Shown one piece after another: positions 34,932 through 42,978 of a DNA stretch of 64,000 nucleotides. Position 1 is the stretch's first letter; each line of letters opens with the position of its first letter. Both the position numbers and the translations under genes were made by a program. Source of the stretch: a virus; IMG/VR virus record IMGVR_UViG_3300020478_000007, positions 1-64,000 of that record. The stretch is one strand, 5' to 3'. The notes beneath the pieces were generated by a model. It was not told the DNA's origin. It saw only the letters and a list, made by a program, of their open reading frames with translations, and made no database searches.

Positions 34932-36141
34932 GGAAGCACTATTTGGGGGAGCGGCAGGTGGTGGAAAATCTGACACGCTACTATTCGCTGCTCTCCAGTA
35001 CGTTTGTGTTCCTGGTTACTCAGCCCTCCTCCTTAGGCAGACGTTTCCTCAACTTTCCGGTCCTGATGGTTTTATCGACAGAACTACAGAGTGGTTAAAG
35101 TCAGTATCTGATTACAACGTAACTAACAAACGGTGGACATTCGATTCTGGGGCCACGCTGACATTAGGGCACTGCGAAAGAGACGAAGATAGGTATAACT
35201 TCCAGTCTTTCGCTTATCAATTTGTTGGCGTTGACGAGTTAACTCAGTGGGGAACAGACCGAGTGTATTTGTATGTCGGGTTCTCTCGTGTGCGTAAACC
35301 TAATCCCGATCCTTCTTTAAGAGCATGCCCGCATTGTGGGATGACACTTGCGGACGTCCCATTAAGAGTTAGGGCTGCTACGAACCCTGGAGGTAGAGGA
35401 AACGATTGGGTCTATGACCGTTTTGTTTTGAACAACACGAACGACAGAAAGTTCATGCCAGCAAGGATCACGGATAACCCCTCATTAGACAGAGAAGCCT
35501 ACGAAGCAAGCCTTATGGAGTTAGACGCTGTGGAGCGTGCACGCTTATTGGAAGGCAATTGGGAGGTATCTGAAAAAGGAGGCATGTTTGAGCATGACTG
35601 GTTTGAAACTGTTGACAGAGTGCCAGAACTAGATGACATGAAAAAAATTCGTTTCTGGGATTTAGCAGCAACAGCAAACGCTAAAGGCAAAGACCCTGAC
35701 TGGACAGTTGGTGCACTAGTCGGCATATCCGATGGAAGGTATTACGTTCTAGACATACAGCGGTTAAGGGGAACCCCAGCAGAGGTAGAGCGACGAATTC
35801 TTATGACAGCGCAACAAGACGATACGAAAACAGATATTTGGATGGAGCAAGAACCAGGGGCGAGTGGCGTGAACACGATTGATTATTACGCAAGAAGAGT
35901 GCTCGTTGGTTACCCGTTTAAAGGGATTAGGTCGTCTGGTAGCAAAGAAGAACGTGCCCGAGTGTTTTCGACCGCATGCGAAATGGGCAATGTTAAACTG
36001 TTGAGAGGACGTTGGACAAAAACGCTTATAGATGAGTGTGTCCAATTTCCGAAGGGGAGTCATGACGATCAGGTTGATGCCGTATCAGGGGCGATCAATC
36101 ATTTGTCAAAGAGGAAAGCCAAAGTGAGATTGATTTTATGA
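34846..36141 (+). CDS. terL: terminase large subunit
   Basis: 431 aa from ATG 34846, the last Met before the conserved PHPKQQAFLTW; it overlaps TerS by 86 bases. Walker A GGAAGGGKS (34-42), Walker B FVGVDELTQWG, nuclease residues in RFWDLAATAN..DPDWTVG and HDDQVDAVSGAI near the C-terminus. A Cys pair (RACPHCGMTLADVP) forms a zinc-knuckle insert seen in this TerL group. Drives ATP-dependent DNA packaging and cuts the concatemer. No portal gene follows, so head genes are elsewhere. Confidence 0.93.
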   Translation: MSYKTPCNLLIPHTPHPKQQAFLTWNTTREALFGGAAGGGKSDTLLFAALQYVCVPGYSALLLRQTFPQLSGPDGFIDRTTEWLKSVSDYNVTNKRWTFDSGATLTLGHCERDEDRYNFQSFAYQFVGVDELTQWGTDRVYLYVGFSRVRKPNPDPSLRACPHCGMTLADVPLRVRAATNPGGRGNDWVYDRFVLNNTNDRKFMPARITDNPSLDREAYEASLMELDAVERARLLEGNWEVSEKGGMFEHDWFETVDRVPELDDMKKIRFWDLAATANAKGKDPDWTVGALVGISDGRYYVLDIQRLRGTPAEVERRILMTAQQDDTKTDIWMEQEPGASGVNTIDYYARRVLVGYPFKGIRSSGSKEERARVFSTACEMGNVKLLRGRWTKTLIDECVQFPKGSHDDQVDAVSGAINHLSKRKAKVRLIL

Positions 36142-36578
36142 ACCCATATGAAATACAAAGACGGATGGTTAAAGCATGTGCTTTGGTGGACAAAGCAGAG
36201 GAACTCGGATTTTTGCCAGATGAGTTAGCGAAAGAACATCCTAAAGCCAGAGAAACATTAGCCAAGATGTGTGGCGTTAAACCACCTTCGTTGGAAACGT
36301 GGGAGATGGTCGTAGATCTATTGGATAAACGTGTCTCTTATGAAGGGGAAGGCGGTTTAGATGATCCTCGGTTTATCCAACATCTGGGCTCTATGGCTGT
36401 TGAGATAACTGAAACACTTATCAAGCACAACGTTGACAGCGGTGAAGCAGCGAACCTTTCAAAGAGCGAAAAACGCCGTGTAGCGAGGATGTCGAAGGCT
36501 AGCGATGATGAAAGAACATTTGAGTTGGGGCAGAAGTTCTTAGAGATGCGTGAAGAGCATAGGCTTAAAGGGACATGA
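36138..36578 (+). CDS. hypothetical 146-aa helical protein
   Basis: Overlaps TerL by 4 bases (ATGA) and the next gene by 4. Helical throughout with DEERTFELGQKFLEMREEH at the C-terminus. Encoded where a portal might be expected but far too short. Function unknown; may assist packaging. Confidence 0.55.
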   Translation: MNPYEIQRRMVKACALVDKAEELGFLPDELAKEHPKARETLAKMCGVKPPSLETWEMVVDLLDKRVSYEGEGGLDDPRFIQHLGSMAVEITETLIKHNVDSGEAANLSKSEKRRVARMSKASDDERTFELGQKFLEMREEHRLKGT

Positions 36579-37108
36579 ATACTTTCGTTTCGGTTCCCTT
36601 TTGGTCTGCTGAGAAATGTGATGCGATTGTGGAGCGGGTAGGGAAAACCGCTGGGCATGAAGTGTTGACTAGCGTTAAAGGGGAAGCCCCTGTAGTTGAT
36701 AAGTCGGTGCGTCAAGCCGATATGCATGGGATGAATGATCCATCAATAAACGACGAAATATTGGAGTGGGTGTTAAGTAACAACGAATGGGGATTCGAGT
36801 TAGGTGGAGGGTTGCCTTCTGTCGAAGTCCTCCATTATGTAGAGGGCGGTTTCCAACAAGCGCACACCGACTGGGGTGGCACTCATAATAAAAGAAAATT
36901 GTCCTTTTCTATCCAATTGTCGCCGCCTGCCAGTTATGAAGGTGGGGAGTTGATCCTGCATGATGGTCCTCGGCCTTGGATGGCTGATATGACGCAGGGT
37001 TCTATCACTTTGTTTCCTTCGTGGACATTGCATTCAGTTCAAGAGGTAACGGCAGGTGAGAGATGGTCTGCTGTTGGGTGGCTTCTTGGTGGGAGTTCTT
37101 ATGTCTAG
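36575..37108 (+). CDS. 2OG-Fe(II) oxygenase, PiuC/PHD-type
   Basis: 177 aa. H97 and D99 (QQAHTDWG), H153 (TLHSVQEV) and R163 (GERWSAVGW) form the metal/2OG site. YEGGELILHD and GSITLFPSWTLHSV match the PKHD/PiuC-type oxygenases that hydroxylate protein side chains or small molecules. It pairs with the next gene, a related copy, and the two genes overlap by 8 bases. Not part of the left operon, so it may be a separate acquisition. Confidence 0.85.
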   Translation: MNTFVSVPFWSAEKCDAIVERVGKTAGHEVLTSVKGEAPVVDKSVRQADMHGMNDPSINDEILEWVLSNNEWGFELGGGLPSVEVLHYVEGGFQQAHTDWGGTHNKRKLSFSIQLSPPASYEGGELILHDGPRPWMADMTQGSITLFPSWTLHSVQEVTAGERWSAVGWLLGGSSYV

Positions 37109-37688
37109 TGTTTTTGTGACAGAACCAATATTCTCACCTAGCGAGTGCAACGAAATTATTGAGTCAGTTAATAAGAAAAAAAACATTGAGTTTCAAAATT
37201 GCTGTCCTCCTGGTGTTTGCCGTTACGCAGAAACAGAGGGGTTAGAAGAGTTCCACGGTCAATGTGGTTACAACCTGAGACAGTCTCTTAGTTTGCAATA
37301 TGATCAATTCCCTTTTGTGTTCCAAAAGTTTTACGACGTTGCAGAGTATTACAACGACAAGTATTACGGTTTTGAAATTGAGAGCGTGTCAGAAATCCAT
37401 ATAAATAAGTACGCAGCAAGTGACAGACAATTAGAGGCTCATATTGATTGGGGACATGTTTTACCAACTAAACGGAAAATCACGGTCTCTATGTCACTGT
37501 CGCCTTTAAGCGCTTATGAAGGTGGCATTCTAAGTTGTTATGAAACTGATCAACCTGTCATAGGTGCTATCGAGCAAGGTGCTGCGACGGTATTCCCTTC
37601 TTGGACACTCCATGAGTTGTCTCGGATTACCTCAGGCGAACGTTATTCCGCTGTGGGATGGATTGTTGGGACTAACTCATTTAGATAG
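37101..37688 (+). CDS. 2OG-Fe(II) oxygenase, PiuC/PHD-type paralogue
   Basis: 195 aa from ATG 37101 (8-base overlap with the gene before). H114 and D116 (EAHIDWGHV), H171 (TLHELSRI) and R181 (GERYSAVGW) are in register with the previous gene product. Cys pair GQCGYN and CCPPGVC near residues 34-55 is unusual. The gene ends 12 bases into the convergent minus-strand oxygenase gene. Confidence 0.85.
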   Translation: MSSVFVTEPIFSPSECNEIIESVNKKKNIEFQNCCPPGVCRYAETEGLEEFHGQCGYNLRQSLSLQYDQFPFVFQKFYDVAEYYNDKYYGFEIESVSEIHINKYAASDRQLEAHIDWGHVLPTKRKITVSMSLSPLSAYEGGILSCYETDQPVIGAIEQGAATVFPSWTLHELSRITSGERYSAVGWIVGTNSFR

Positions 37689-38768
37689 CGAGTAGCCTTG
37701 TTTCTCGAACACTTCGTCGCCTTCTTTAAACCTGTCGCCGCCTGATTTGTTTAATCCTTCACCTTCTAAGGGCCGGTTTTGGGCTATTGGGTTGTAATAA
37801 AAAGGCTGGTTGTCCCATTGGGGGGATTTTTTGAAGACTTCAGTGTAGTCATCGTGGAGGGTGTTTAACCAAACTGGTTGCGTCCATGAGTTGGTCATGT
37901 GTGGTTCTGCAACGTCGGGATCTGGGAGGCCATTGGTGCCTTGCCCGAAAGCACATAGGTAGGCGTGACGGTCCCCACTTTCGACTGTTGTAATTTCGTG
38001 CATTCCCATAAAGTTCGCAGGAAAGATTATGACGTCCCCAGCGTCTAGATCGAGATCTAGGTCAAAGTACGGGAATTTGAAAACACCGCCTGTGTAATCT
38101 CGGCCTGATTGACTTAAGTTGCAAGTAACGGAGATTGTCTGTCTGGAGGGGAATTCACTCATTGGGTGGTACCGTTTCCCGTTTACAGTTCGGTAGTTGG
38201 TGTCGCAATCAGCGTGTGCGCCTATGTGTCCTGTCGTCCTGTAGCGCATGAAGTGTCCACGTGTACGCCACCAGAGTTGGTTGACGATATAAGGGTACTT
38301 ATCGATGTAAAGCATTAAACACTTGTACACCGTGTCTTCCCAGTCATGGAATATGTCTGTAAATTCTTTTGGTGTCCCGTCGTGCCCTTCTCTGGCTATG
38401 TCAGTGATGCAGTGCAGCATCCGTATCGGGGCAGTTTCAACTTGCTCAGGAGTGAACTTGTTGTCGTCTTCATTAAGGGCATAGGGTTTCCCGGCTTCGT
38501 CTTCGAAGTATCGCCAGCGTCTACCGTGCGCTATTTCTGATTGTTCGTTAAGCCATGGTTCCAAAGCGTCCCATTTGCTCATGTCGAGAGCCCCGTGGAA
38601 TACGGAGATACCGCCTACATGGTGGGTGGAAGGCCATTGAAGTATGTCTTCGGCTATCTCAGCGGTTATTTGGGGGGTGCGCCCATAAAAAAAATTATGC
38701 GTGTTCCCATCCTGGGCCTGCTTTCCAGCCTCTGGCCCGTTTAAGTTCGGCGAGGGTGAAAGTGTCAT
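37677..38768 (-). CDS. 2OG-Fe(II) oxygenase, P4H-like, minus strand
   Basis: 363 aa with a polar N-terminal extension of about 45 residues. H185 and D187 (GAHADCDT), H257 (GMHEITT) and R267 (GDRHAY) are the expected ligands. SRQTISVTCNLS, YTGGVFKFPYFDL and AGDVIIFPANFMGMHE resemble the oxygenases at 5303-7863, so it belongs to the same subfamily. The start overlaps the upstream gene by 74 bases; a shorter start could apply, but no in-frame Met occurs before residue 63. Confidence 0.8.
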   Translation of the reverse strand: MTLSPSPNLNGPEAGKQAQDGNTHNFFYGRTPQITAEIAEDILQWPSTHHVGGISVFHGALDMSKWDALEPWLNEQSEIAHGRRWRYFEDEAGKPYALNEDDNKFTPEQVETAPIRMLHCITDIAREGHDGTPKEFTDIFHDWEDTVYKCLMLYIDKYPYIVNQLWWRTRGHFMRYRTTGHIGAHADCDTNYRTVNGKRYHPMSEFPSRQTISVTCNLSQSGRDYTGGVFKFPYFDLDLDLDAGDVIIFPANFMGMHEITTVESGDRHAYLCAFGQGTNGLPDPDVAEPHMTNSWTQPVWLNTLHDDYTEVFKKSPQWDNQPFYYNPIAQNRPLEGEGLNKSGGDRFKEGDEVFEKQGYSLSK

Positions 38769-38952
38769 GTTCTGATCTTACCTTCCCTCTGACGGCATTC
38801 TTGAAATTCTCTGTTTTAGTCTCGATCGTTTGTTCTTCGGCGCGCTTTTTCTTACGGCGCATCCTCTCATTGAACGAATGTGCGGCTTTGCAGTCAACGC
38901 ATCTACAGCCGCGCATATACGACGATTCAGTCCCTGTACATTTGATTGTCAA
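38695..38952 (-). CDS. small zinc-ribbon/HNH-like actinophage protein
   Basis: 85 aa. MTIKCTGTESSYMRGCRCVDCKAAHSFNERMRRKKKR fits the G-T-x-S-x-Y-x-R-G-C-R-C-x-x-C pattern common in small actinophage proteins, a likely Cys-bound zinc knuckle. The basic stretch after it may bind nucleic acid. First gene of the minus-strand pair with the oxygenase. Confidence 0.65.
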   Translation of the reverse strand: MTIKCTGTESSYMRGCRCVDCKAAHSFNERMRRKKKRAEEQTIETKTENFKNAVRGKVRSEHDTFTLAELKRARGWKAGPGWEHA

Positions 38953-38960
38953 TTCTTCCC

Positions 38961-39227
38961 CTAGAGCATTCGGGCTATGGACTCTGCCTTTGCAGCAAGT
39001 TCGAACATACCATGCTCTTCGAAAGTAGTGCTGATATTTCCCAGTAAATCTTTCAAGTTTTTGATGGTTGTCTTGGGAACGGTTACGAATTCTGGGGCGA
39101 CTGGTTTGTCGGGTGTACGACGAGGGGTGGCGAAAGCGAATGGTGTGTTTATCGGGTTGTTGCTGTCAGCGGGGTTGTTCATTCTCCCACCTTGTTCGCT
39201 TCCAGGGCTAAAAGGGTTGTTTCGCAT
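38961..39227 (-). CDS. hypothetical 88-aa protein
   Basis: N-terminal 45 residues are Asn/Pro-rich and probably unfolded; C-terminal KTTIKNLKDLLGNISTTFEEHGMFELAAKAESIARML is an amphipathic helical hairpin. AAAAGG lies upstream of the ATG. No family recognised. Confidence 0.5.
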   Translation of the reverse strand: MRNNPFSPGSEQGGRMNNPADSNNPINTPFAFATPRRTPDKPVAPEFVTVPKTTIKNLKDLLGNISTTFEEHGMFELAAKAESIARML

Positions 39228-39229
39228 AT

Positions 39230-39586
39230 TTAAATGGCCTTTTCGAGTTCTAAAGTAATCACTTGGGCTACTTGCCCAGTGTTTGTATATAAAGAATTGT
39301 GGTGGATGGTCCCGACTCGGAGAAGTTCTAGTTGTTCCTTGGTGGTTATTTCAACTATTTTGCCTTTCCAAGCAATCACGGGGGAGCCAGGGCGAGTGCT
39401 GAACGTCGCGTATTCTGGTTGTTCTCCCCACGAGTTATGTGAGTAACGCCCGAACATTGCCGCTGTTTTTCGGGTGGCGTTGGGTAGGTGAAGCAGGCGA
39501 GCGACTTTCACTATGCGACGTCTGCCGTCTGCCTCTCTAAGCGAAGCGTGGATTGCCACAGCCTCGGGTTCGATCGTATATTTCAT
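39230..39586 (-). CDS. hypothetical 118-aa protein
   Basis: Start at 39586 chosen for GGAGG 6 bases upstream. Mixed helix and strand (MKYTIEPEAVAIHASLREA...). VIAWKGKIVEITTKEQLELL resembles the small beta-barrel seen in phage enzymes. The gene ends 3 bases before the previous minus-strand gene. No family recognised. Confidence 0.5.
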   Translation of the reverse strand: MKYTIEPEAVAIHASLREADGRRRIVKVARLLHLPNATRKTAAMFGRYSHNSWGEQPEYATFSTRPGSPVIAWKGKIVEITTKEQLELLRVGTIHHNSLYTNTGQVAQVITLELEKAI

Positions 39587-39715
39587 TGTGACCTCCGTAT
39601 AGGATGTCTTCACCTTTAAGTATAAGCGAAAATTTTAGTTTGCAAGCGATGGTTAAGTCTTCATATCCGAAAAAGTGTGGGAATCTATTAAACCGGCGAG
39701 TGTCCAGGGGGCTAC

Positions 39716-39826
39716 ATGTCTGACGTAAAAGAAGGTAAATGTGACTACTGTCAATGCGAATCCTGTCCTTGTGACTGCAACCACTGCGACTGTTGCGGAC
39801 ATCGAGACGGCCATCAAGCGGTTTGA
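39716..39826 (+). CDS. Cys-rich 36-aa peptide, metallothionein-like
   Basis: ATG 39716 is preceded by a good ribosome site (CCAGGGGGGC). Between residues 9 and 27 there are nine Cys (9, 12, 14, 17, 19, 21, 24, 26, 27), in CxxC, CxC and CC spacing, with His at 23, 29 and 33. This Cys density (25% of residues) and spacing suggest zinc, copper or other metal binding, like short metallothioneins. The frame is open to TGA 39824. A second ORF in another frame (39741-39944) overlaps it, so one of the two may be spurious. Confidence 0.45.
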   Translation: MSDVKEGKCDYCQCESCPCDCNHCDCCGHRDGHQAV

Positions 39827-39944
39827 ATCTCTGTTAAACGATATCGAAGCAGAGTTAGAAATTCGGGAACCCATAGAGCCTGAAAAAACAGCGGTTAGTC
39901 AACATATTCGCCGTGCTCCCTCATTACGCCGCCGATTCGAGTAG
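39741..39944 (+). CDS. hypothetical 67-aa helical protein
   Basis: GTG start, weak ribosome site (AAGGTAAAT). Beta-like N-terminus, then TVADIETAIKRFESLLNDIEAELEIREPIEP, an amphipathic helix. The first 86 bases overlap the Cys-rich ORF in another frame. A later internal GTG at 39771 would reduce the overlap. Confidence 0.45.
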   Translation: MTTVNANPVLVTATTATVADIETAIKRFESLLNDIEAELEIREPIEPEKTAVSQHIRRAPSLRRRFE

Positions 39945-39993
39945 GCTAACTCTTACGGCCCTAGTGGCCATTAAATCGATATAGGAGCAGGGG

Positions 39994-40854
39994 ATGGCAG
40001 ACGAACTCTGGATAGTAAGCGATGAGGAATCTCACGCATGGGGCGTGGATGCGAAAGGGAAAGTTACTACCAACGACGATTACCCGATTGACGGCGAAAG
40101 AGTCGTTATCGGTGTCGCTGACAGTCCCCTAACACAGAAACAAGCCGACGGTATTCGTGGTTTGATTTGTGATCTCCGAAAGGACGGGGTTTTAGATTTT
40201 AACCCTGCTGTAGGCGTTCAATACCCCCAAAGAACAACGGTTTTGAATGTTGAACAAGCGATGCGTTACCTCCACGCTTGGCCAGATGATTGTGACGAAG
40301 AATGGCACACATCTGCTGACGCAGGGCTTTGTAGTGAAATACCTTGGGAGGACGGCGAAGTGGTTGAACCACCCGACCAGTCCATTCACCAACAGCAAGT
40401 AACTGATGATCTCACAAGTAGTGCCGAAGTTAAGCGGGAAAGAGCCCGCAACGAAAAAGGGCACTTTATAGCCGATGACCCTGACACCCCTGAAAATGAA
40501 GCATGGGTGGAGGTGGACGGTGTACCTCAAGCAATTGAGGAGAAGCCCGCCGCAGGCGATTCACAAGAACAACAGGGGGGAGAAGCAACACATGGGGGGG
40601 ATAGCACAGAAGACAGGCCAGTTATGCAGATTTTGTGTGCCCCTGGGGAGAAGAACCAGGCAGTAGAGACGTGGCAGGCGGTTTGTAATGAGATCGTGAT
40701 GGCTAATGACTCTATTGACATGGAACCTATTGGTGTTGACGGATCTTTCGGTGAGCAAACAGAAGCGCTCACTAGGGTTGTTCAGGAGGCTCTTGGTGTC
40801 CCAGTTACTGGTGTTTGTGACCAGGCAACTTGGGACGCTGTAGCAAATGGTTAA
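39994..40854 (+). CDS. peptidoglycan-binding-domain protein, possible lysin-related
   Basis: 286 aa, AGGAG before ATG. N-terminal 90 residues look globular, residues 95-200 are polar and disordered, and the C-terminal part (about 207-285: VDGSFGEQTEALTRVVQEALGVPVTGVCDQATWDAV) resembles a PG_binding_1 repeat. No catalytic motif is visible. It may be a wall-anchoring or lysis accessory protein. Overlaps the next gene by 8 bases. Confidence 0.6.
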   Translation: MADELWIVSDEESHAWGVDAKGKVTTNDDYPIDGERVVIGVADSPLTQKQADGIRGLICDLRKDGVLDFNPAVGVQYPQRTTVLNVEQAMRYLHAWPDDCDEEWHTSADAGLCSEIPWEDGEVVEPPDQSIHQQQVTDDLTSSAEVKRERARNEKGHFIADDPDTPENEAWVEVDGVPQAIEEKPAAGDSQEQQGGEATHGGDSTEDRPVMQILCAPGEKNQAVETWQAVCNEIVMANDSIDMEPIGVDGSFGEQTEALTRVVQEALGVPVTGVCDQATWDAVANG

Positions 40855-41119
40855 TCCAGGGCCCGGTGACGAGCAGGTACTACAGGTAGGTAGCGAGGAT
40901 TCGAATGTTCCAGGCGGTGTGGATTGGGTTACACGCTGGCAGGAATTAGCGAACGACATGTTGAACTCTGAGGGGCATGTTTTGCGTTTGAAAATAGACG
41001 GGGTGTACGGCCCTTACACAGAACAAGCAACCTGTGAGGTACAACAGTTAATTGGAGTTCCCGTAACAGGGATAGTAAACGGACACCTTTGGGCGGAATG
41101 CTATGGCAGAACAATCTAA
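40847..41119 (+). CDS. peptidoglycan-binding-like small protein
   Basis: 90 aa. KIDGVYGPYTEQATCEVQQLIGVPVTGIVNGHLWAECYG is a PG_binding_1-like repeat with the DGxYGPxT signature. Overlaps the gene before it by 8 bases and the next by 17. No catalytic domain, so likely helps bind wall polymers. Confidence 0.6.
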   Translation: MVNPGPGDEQVLQVGSEDSNVPGGVDWVTRWQELANDMLNSEGHVLRLKIDGVYGPYTEQATCEVQQLIGVPVTGIVNGHLWAECYGRTI

Positions 41120-41351
41120 TGAAAACCCTTGGACAGCGGCAGGTAGTCAAGTGGCTATAACGCTCGCTGTTTTAAACGAACGGTTAGAAGGAATCGAAGA
41201 GAAACTGGACGCCATAGTTTTAACCCAAGGGCGTAAAACTGATGATCTAGAACAAAGAATAAGAATGGTTGAAAGATGGATGTATGCGGTTCCAGCGTCG
41301 ATAGTGACTGCTGTGGTGGCAGTAGTGGTAACAATCACTAATAACACCTAA
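41103..41351 (+). CDS. holin-like small membrane protein with coiled coil
   Basis: 82 aa. Residues 20-60 form a coiled coil (LNERLEGIEEKLDAIVL, DDLEQRIRMVERWM), and 61-78 a hydrophobic segment (YAVPASIVTAVVAVVVTI). Single-span holin-like topology. It lies between wall-binding proteins and the r1t-type holin gene, so it belongs to the lysis module. Confidence 0.6.
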   Translation: MAEQSNENPWTAAGSQVAITLAVLNERLEGIEEKLDAIVLTQGRKTDDLEQRIRMVERWMYAVPASIVTAVVAVVVTITNNT

Positions 41352-41507
41352 CAGTAGACGCTTCTACCAGGGACTTCACAAAGACCACAAACAGAACACC
41401 TATACGAAAAGAAGCAACATACAGGAGACAAAACACACAAAAGAGCCCACTCACGTGCCTGCTGGCGCTGGAGTTTTTTTAACGTCAACCTTAGGAGGAT
41501 GACTATT

Positions 41508-41714
41508 ATGATAACCAAGGATCTGGTTGAGCGAGTAGTAGCAACTTTCGTTCAAGCAGCAATCGGAGCCATGTCTTCGAACTCGATGTTCGATCTCGGC
41601 GTGGACCAATGGAAGATGATGGCCGGTGCTGGTGTTGCCGCAGCCGTCTCAGTAATAAAGGGTGCCCTTGCAACAAAGATCGGCACACCTGGTACAGCAT
41701 CTCTGGCTGACTAA
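41508..41714 (+). CDS. r1t-type holin
   Basis: 68 aa from ATG 41508, 9 bases after AGGAGG. DLVERVVATFVQAAIGAM and WKMMAGAGVAAAVSVIKGALATKIGTPGTASL match the Phage_r1t_holin family with two short membrane segments. Forms pores that release the endolysins. The upstream 150 bases (41352-41507) hold a polar, unread leader with no gene. Confidence 0.75.
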   Translation: MITKDLVERVVATFVQAAIGAMSSNSMFDLGVDQWKMMAGAGVAAAVSVIKGALATKIGTPGTASLAD

Positions 41715-41734
41715 TCCCCTGTCTTGCCAGTAGC

Positions 41735-41990
41735 CGGGGGGCAGATTCACACTTGTGGTCTGTCTCCCGGTTGCATACCAGATTCACACTCACCCCAAAT
41801 TCACACACTGTGTCACAGATTCGGTTGTCTCCCAGATTCACACACCGGAGGCAAATTCACACTGTGTCCCAGATTCACACACCGGGAGCACCGGAGCGTT
41901 GTCTCCCAGATTTTTGACCGGGTGTCTTTACCGGAGAGCGCTGACCGGAGACCGGAGTGCACCGGAGTTTGCCGGACAGTTTTGCCTTTT
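41735..41990 (+). repeat. repeat island 1: RATTCACAC and CCGGAG motifs
   Basis: At least six same-orientation copies of RATTCACAC (for example at 41752, 41779, 41797), often preceded by GTCTCCCAG, then a run of CCGGAG/CCGGGAG. No ORF with coding character. The island lies between the holin gene and the accessory region. Confidence 0.7.
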
Positions 41991-42031
41991 TGGGGTGTGA
42001 CAAAAGTCACAAAGATATCGTCAATTGGGTG

Positions 42032-42059
42032 TTGACTTTTGCTGTCAAAGTCCTAGAAT
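42032..42059 (+). promoter_or_regulatory. promoter TTGACT-N16-TAGAAT
   Basis: -35 42032-42037, 16-base spacer, -10 TAGAAT 42054-42059. A GTG at 42067 and ATG at 42070 lie at leaderless distance, and the transcript then has a 10-bp hairpin (42100-42152). Drives the accessory operon. Confidence 0.6.
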
Positions 42060-42180
42060 TGTTCTTGTGATGAAGAAGACACCCCTATTAACGGAGGGGG
42101 AGTGCAAAGGGTTACCGTTATCGCCGAGCAATCGGATGCTTTCCCTGCACTCACTAACACTAAAGAAAGAAGTAATCCCT

Positions 42181-42381
42181 ATGAGATTAGAACAGTCAAT
42201 AAGAGAATCGGTTTTCCTCCTCGGAGAAGTTCACCGAACTCTTTCAACCCATCCTTACAAAGATCACGACATTGATCTTTTCGAGGACATGCTCTTGGAG
42301 GTCGAGATGCAAATCGATCGCCTCAAGTTGGAAGCCAAAACCCTTGCGGATGGCACTCACCCAATAATGGTGCAGCCATGA
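42181..42381 (+). CDS. hypothetical helical protein, first gene of accessory operon
   Basis: 66 aa from ATG 42181 (MRLEQSIRESVFLLGEVHRTL), with alternative in-frame starts at 42067/42070 that would add about 38 residues and suit a leaderless message. Helical, charged; no family recognised. Overlaps the next ATG by 4 bases. Confidence 0.5.
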   Translation: MRLEQSIRESVFLLGEVHRTLSTHPYKDHDIDLFEDMLLEVEMQIDRLKLEAKTLADGTHPIMVQP

Positions 42382-42572
42382 CCGAGCCTAACGAGACAAC
42401 AGTTGAGTACTGGAACGAGATGATCTGCAACGACTCTCTTAGTAGAGGCGACTCACCGGAGCAGTTCACCGCTGACTGCCAGTCATTGATAAGCATGCTT
42501 GAAGCACACATCGATTCGACTAGGAAATTTAAAAAAGCCCTACTTGACGATATTTCAGGGAGGGAACTGTGA
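42378..42572 (+). CDS. hypothetical 64-aa acidic protein
   Basis: Coupled to both neighbours by ATGA-type overlaps. Helical and acidic (NDSLSRGDSPEQFTADCQSLISMLEAHIDSTRKFKKAL). Family unknown. Confidence 0.5.
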   Translation: MTEPNETTVEYWNEMICNDSLSRGDSPEQFTADCQSLISMLEAHIDSTRKFKKALLDDISGREL

Positions 42573-42799
42573 GCCGGACAGATGAACTAATTGACTTTGT
42601 TAAGTCTTGCGCTCTGTACCATCCTGACGAAACCCCTGAATGGTTTCTTGAGGAATTGAAACACGACGGCGACGACATGGACGATGCTTACGACTCGTTT
42701 AGAGTTAGATACGGTTCTGACGCTGACATGGACACCATTAGAGCAGTCTGCGAAGAAGCAAGGCGACTACTTAAAGACTTGGGGGAAAGTAAATGTTAA
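42569..42799 (+). CDS. hypothetical 76-aa acidic protein
   Basis: GTG start overlapping the previous stop. Rich in Asp and Glu (DDMDDAYDSFRVRYGSDADMDTIRAVCEEARRLLKD). Family unknown. Confidence 0.5.
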   Translation: MSRTDELIDFVKSCALYHPDETPEWFLEELKHDGDDMDDAYDSFRVRYGSDADMDTIRAVCEEARRLLKDLGESKC

Positions 42800-42978
42800 A
42801 AGACCATTGGGAAGAGTACGAAGACACGGAAAGCCGTGGGGACATTTTTGTAGAAGGTGAATTACCTGACGGAACAAAAGTCGAGTTTCACTTCTATCAC
42901 GAGATGGGATCTGAAAAGTACGATGTTGACGTTTATGACCCCACCAGCAACCGAATTATTGGACGACTCGCAGAGTAA
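42793..42978 (+). CDS. hypothetical 61-aa beta-rich protein
   Basis: EGELPDGTKVEFHFYHEMGSEKYDVDVYDPTSNRIIG is a strand-loop-strand pattern. Overlaps the gene before by 7 bases and the next by 1. Family unknown. Confidence 0.5.
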   Translation: MLKDHWEEYEDTESRGDIFVEGELPDGTKVEFHFYHEMGSEKYDVDVYDPTSNRIIGRLAE

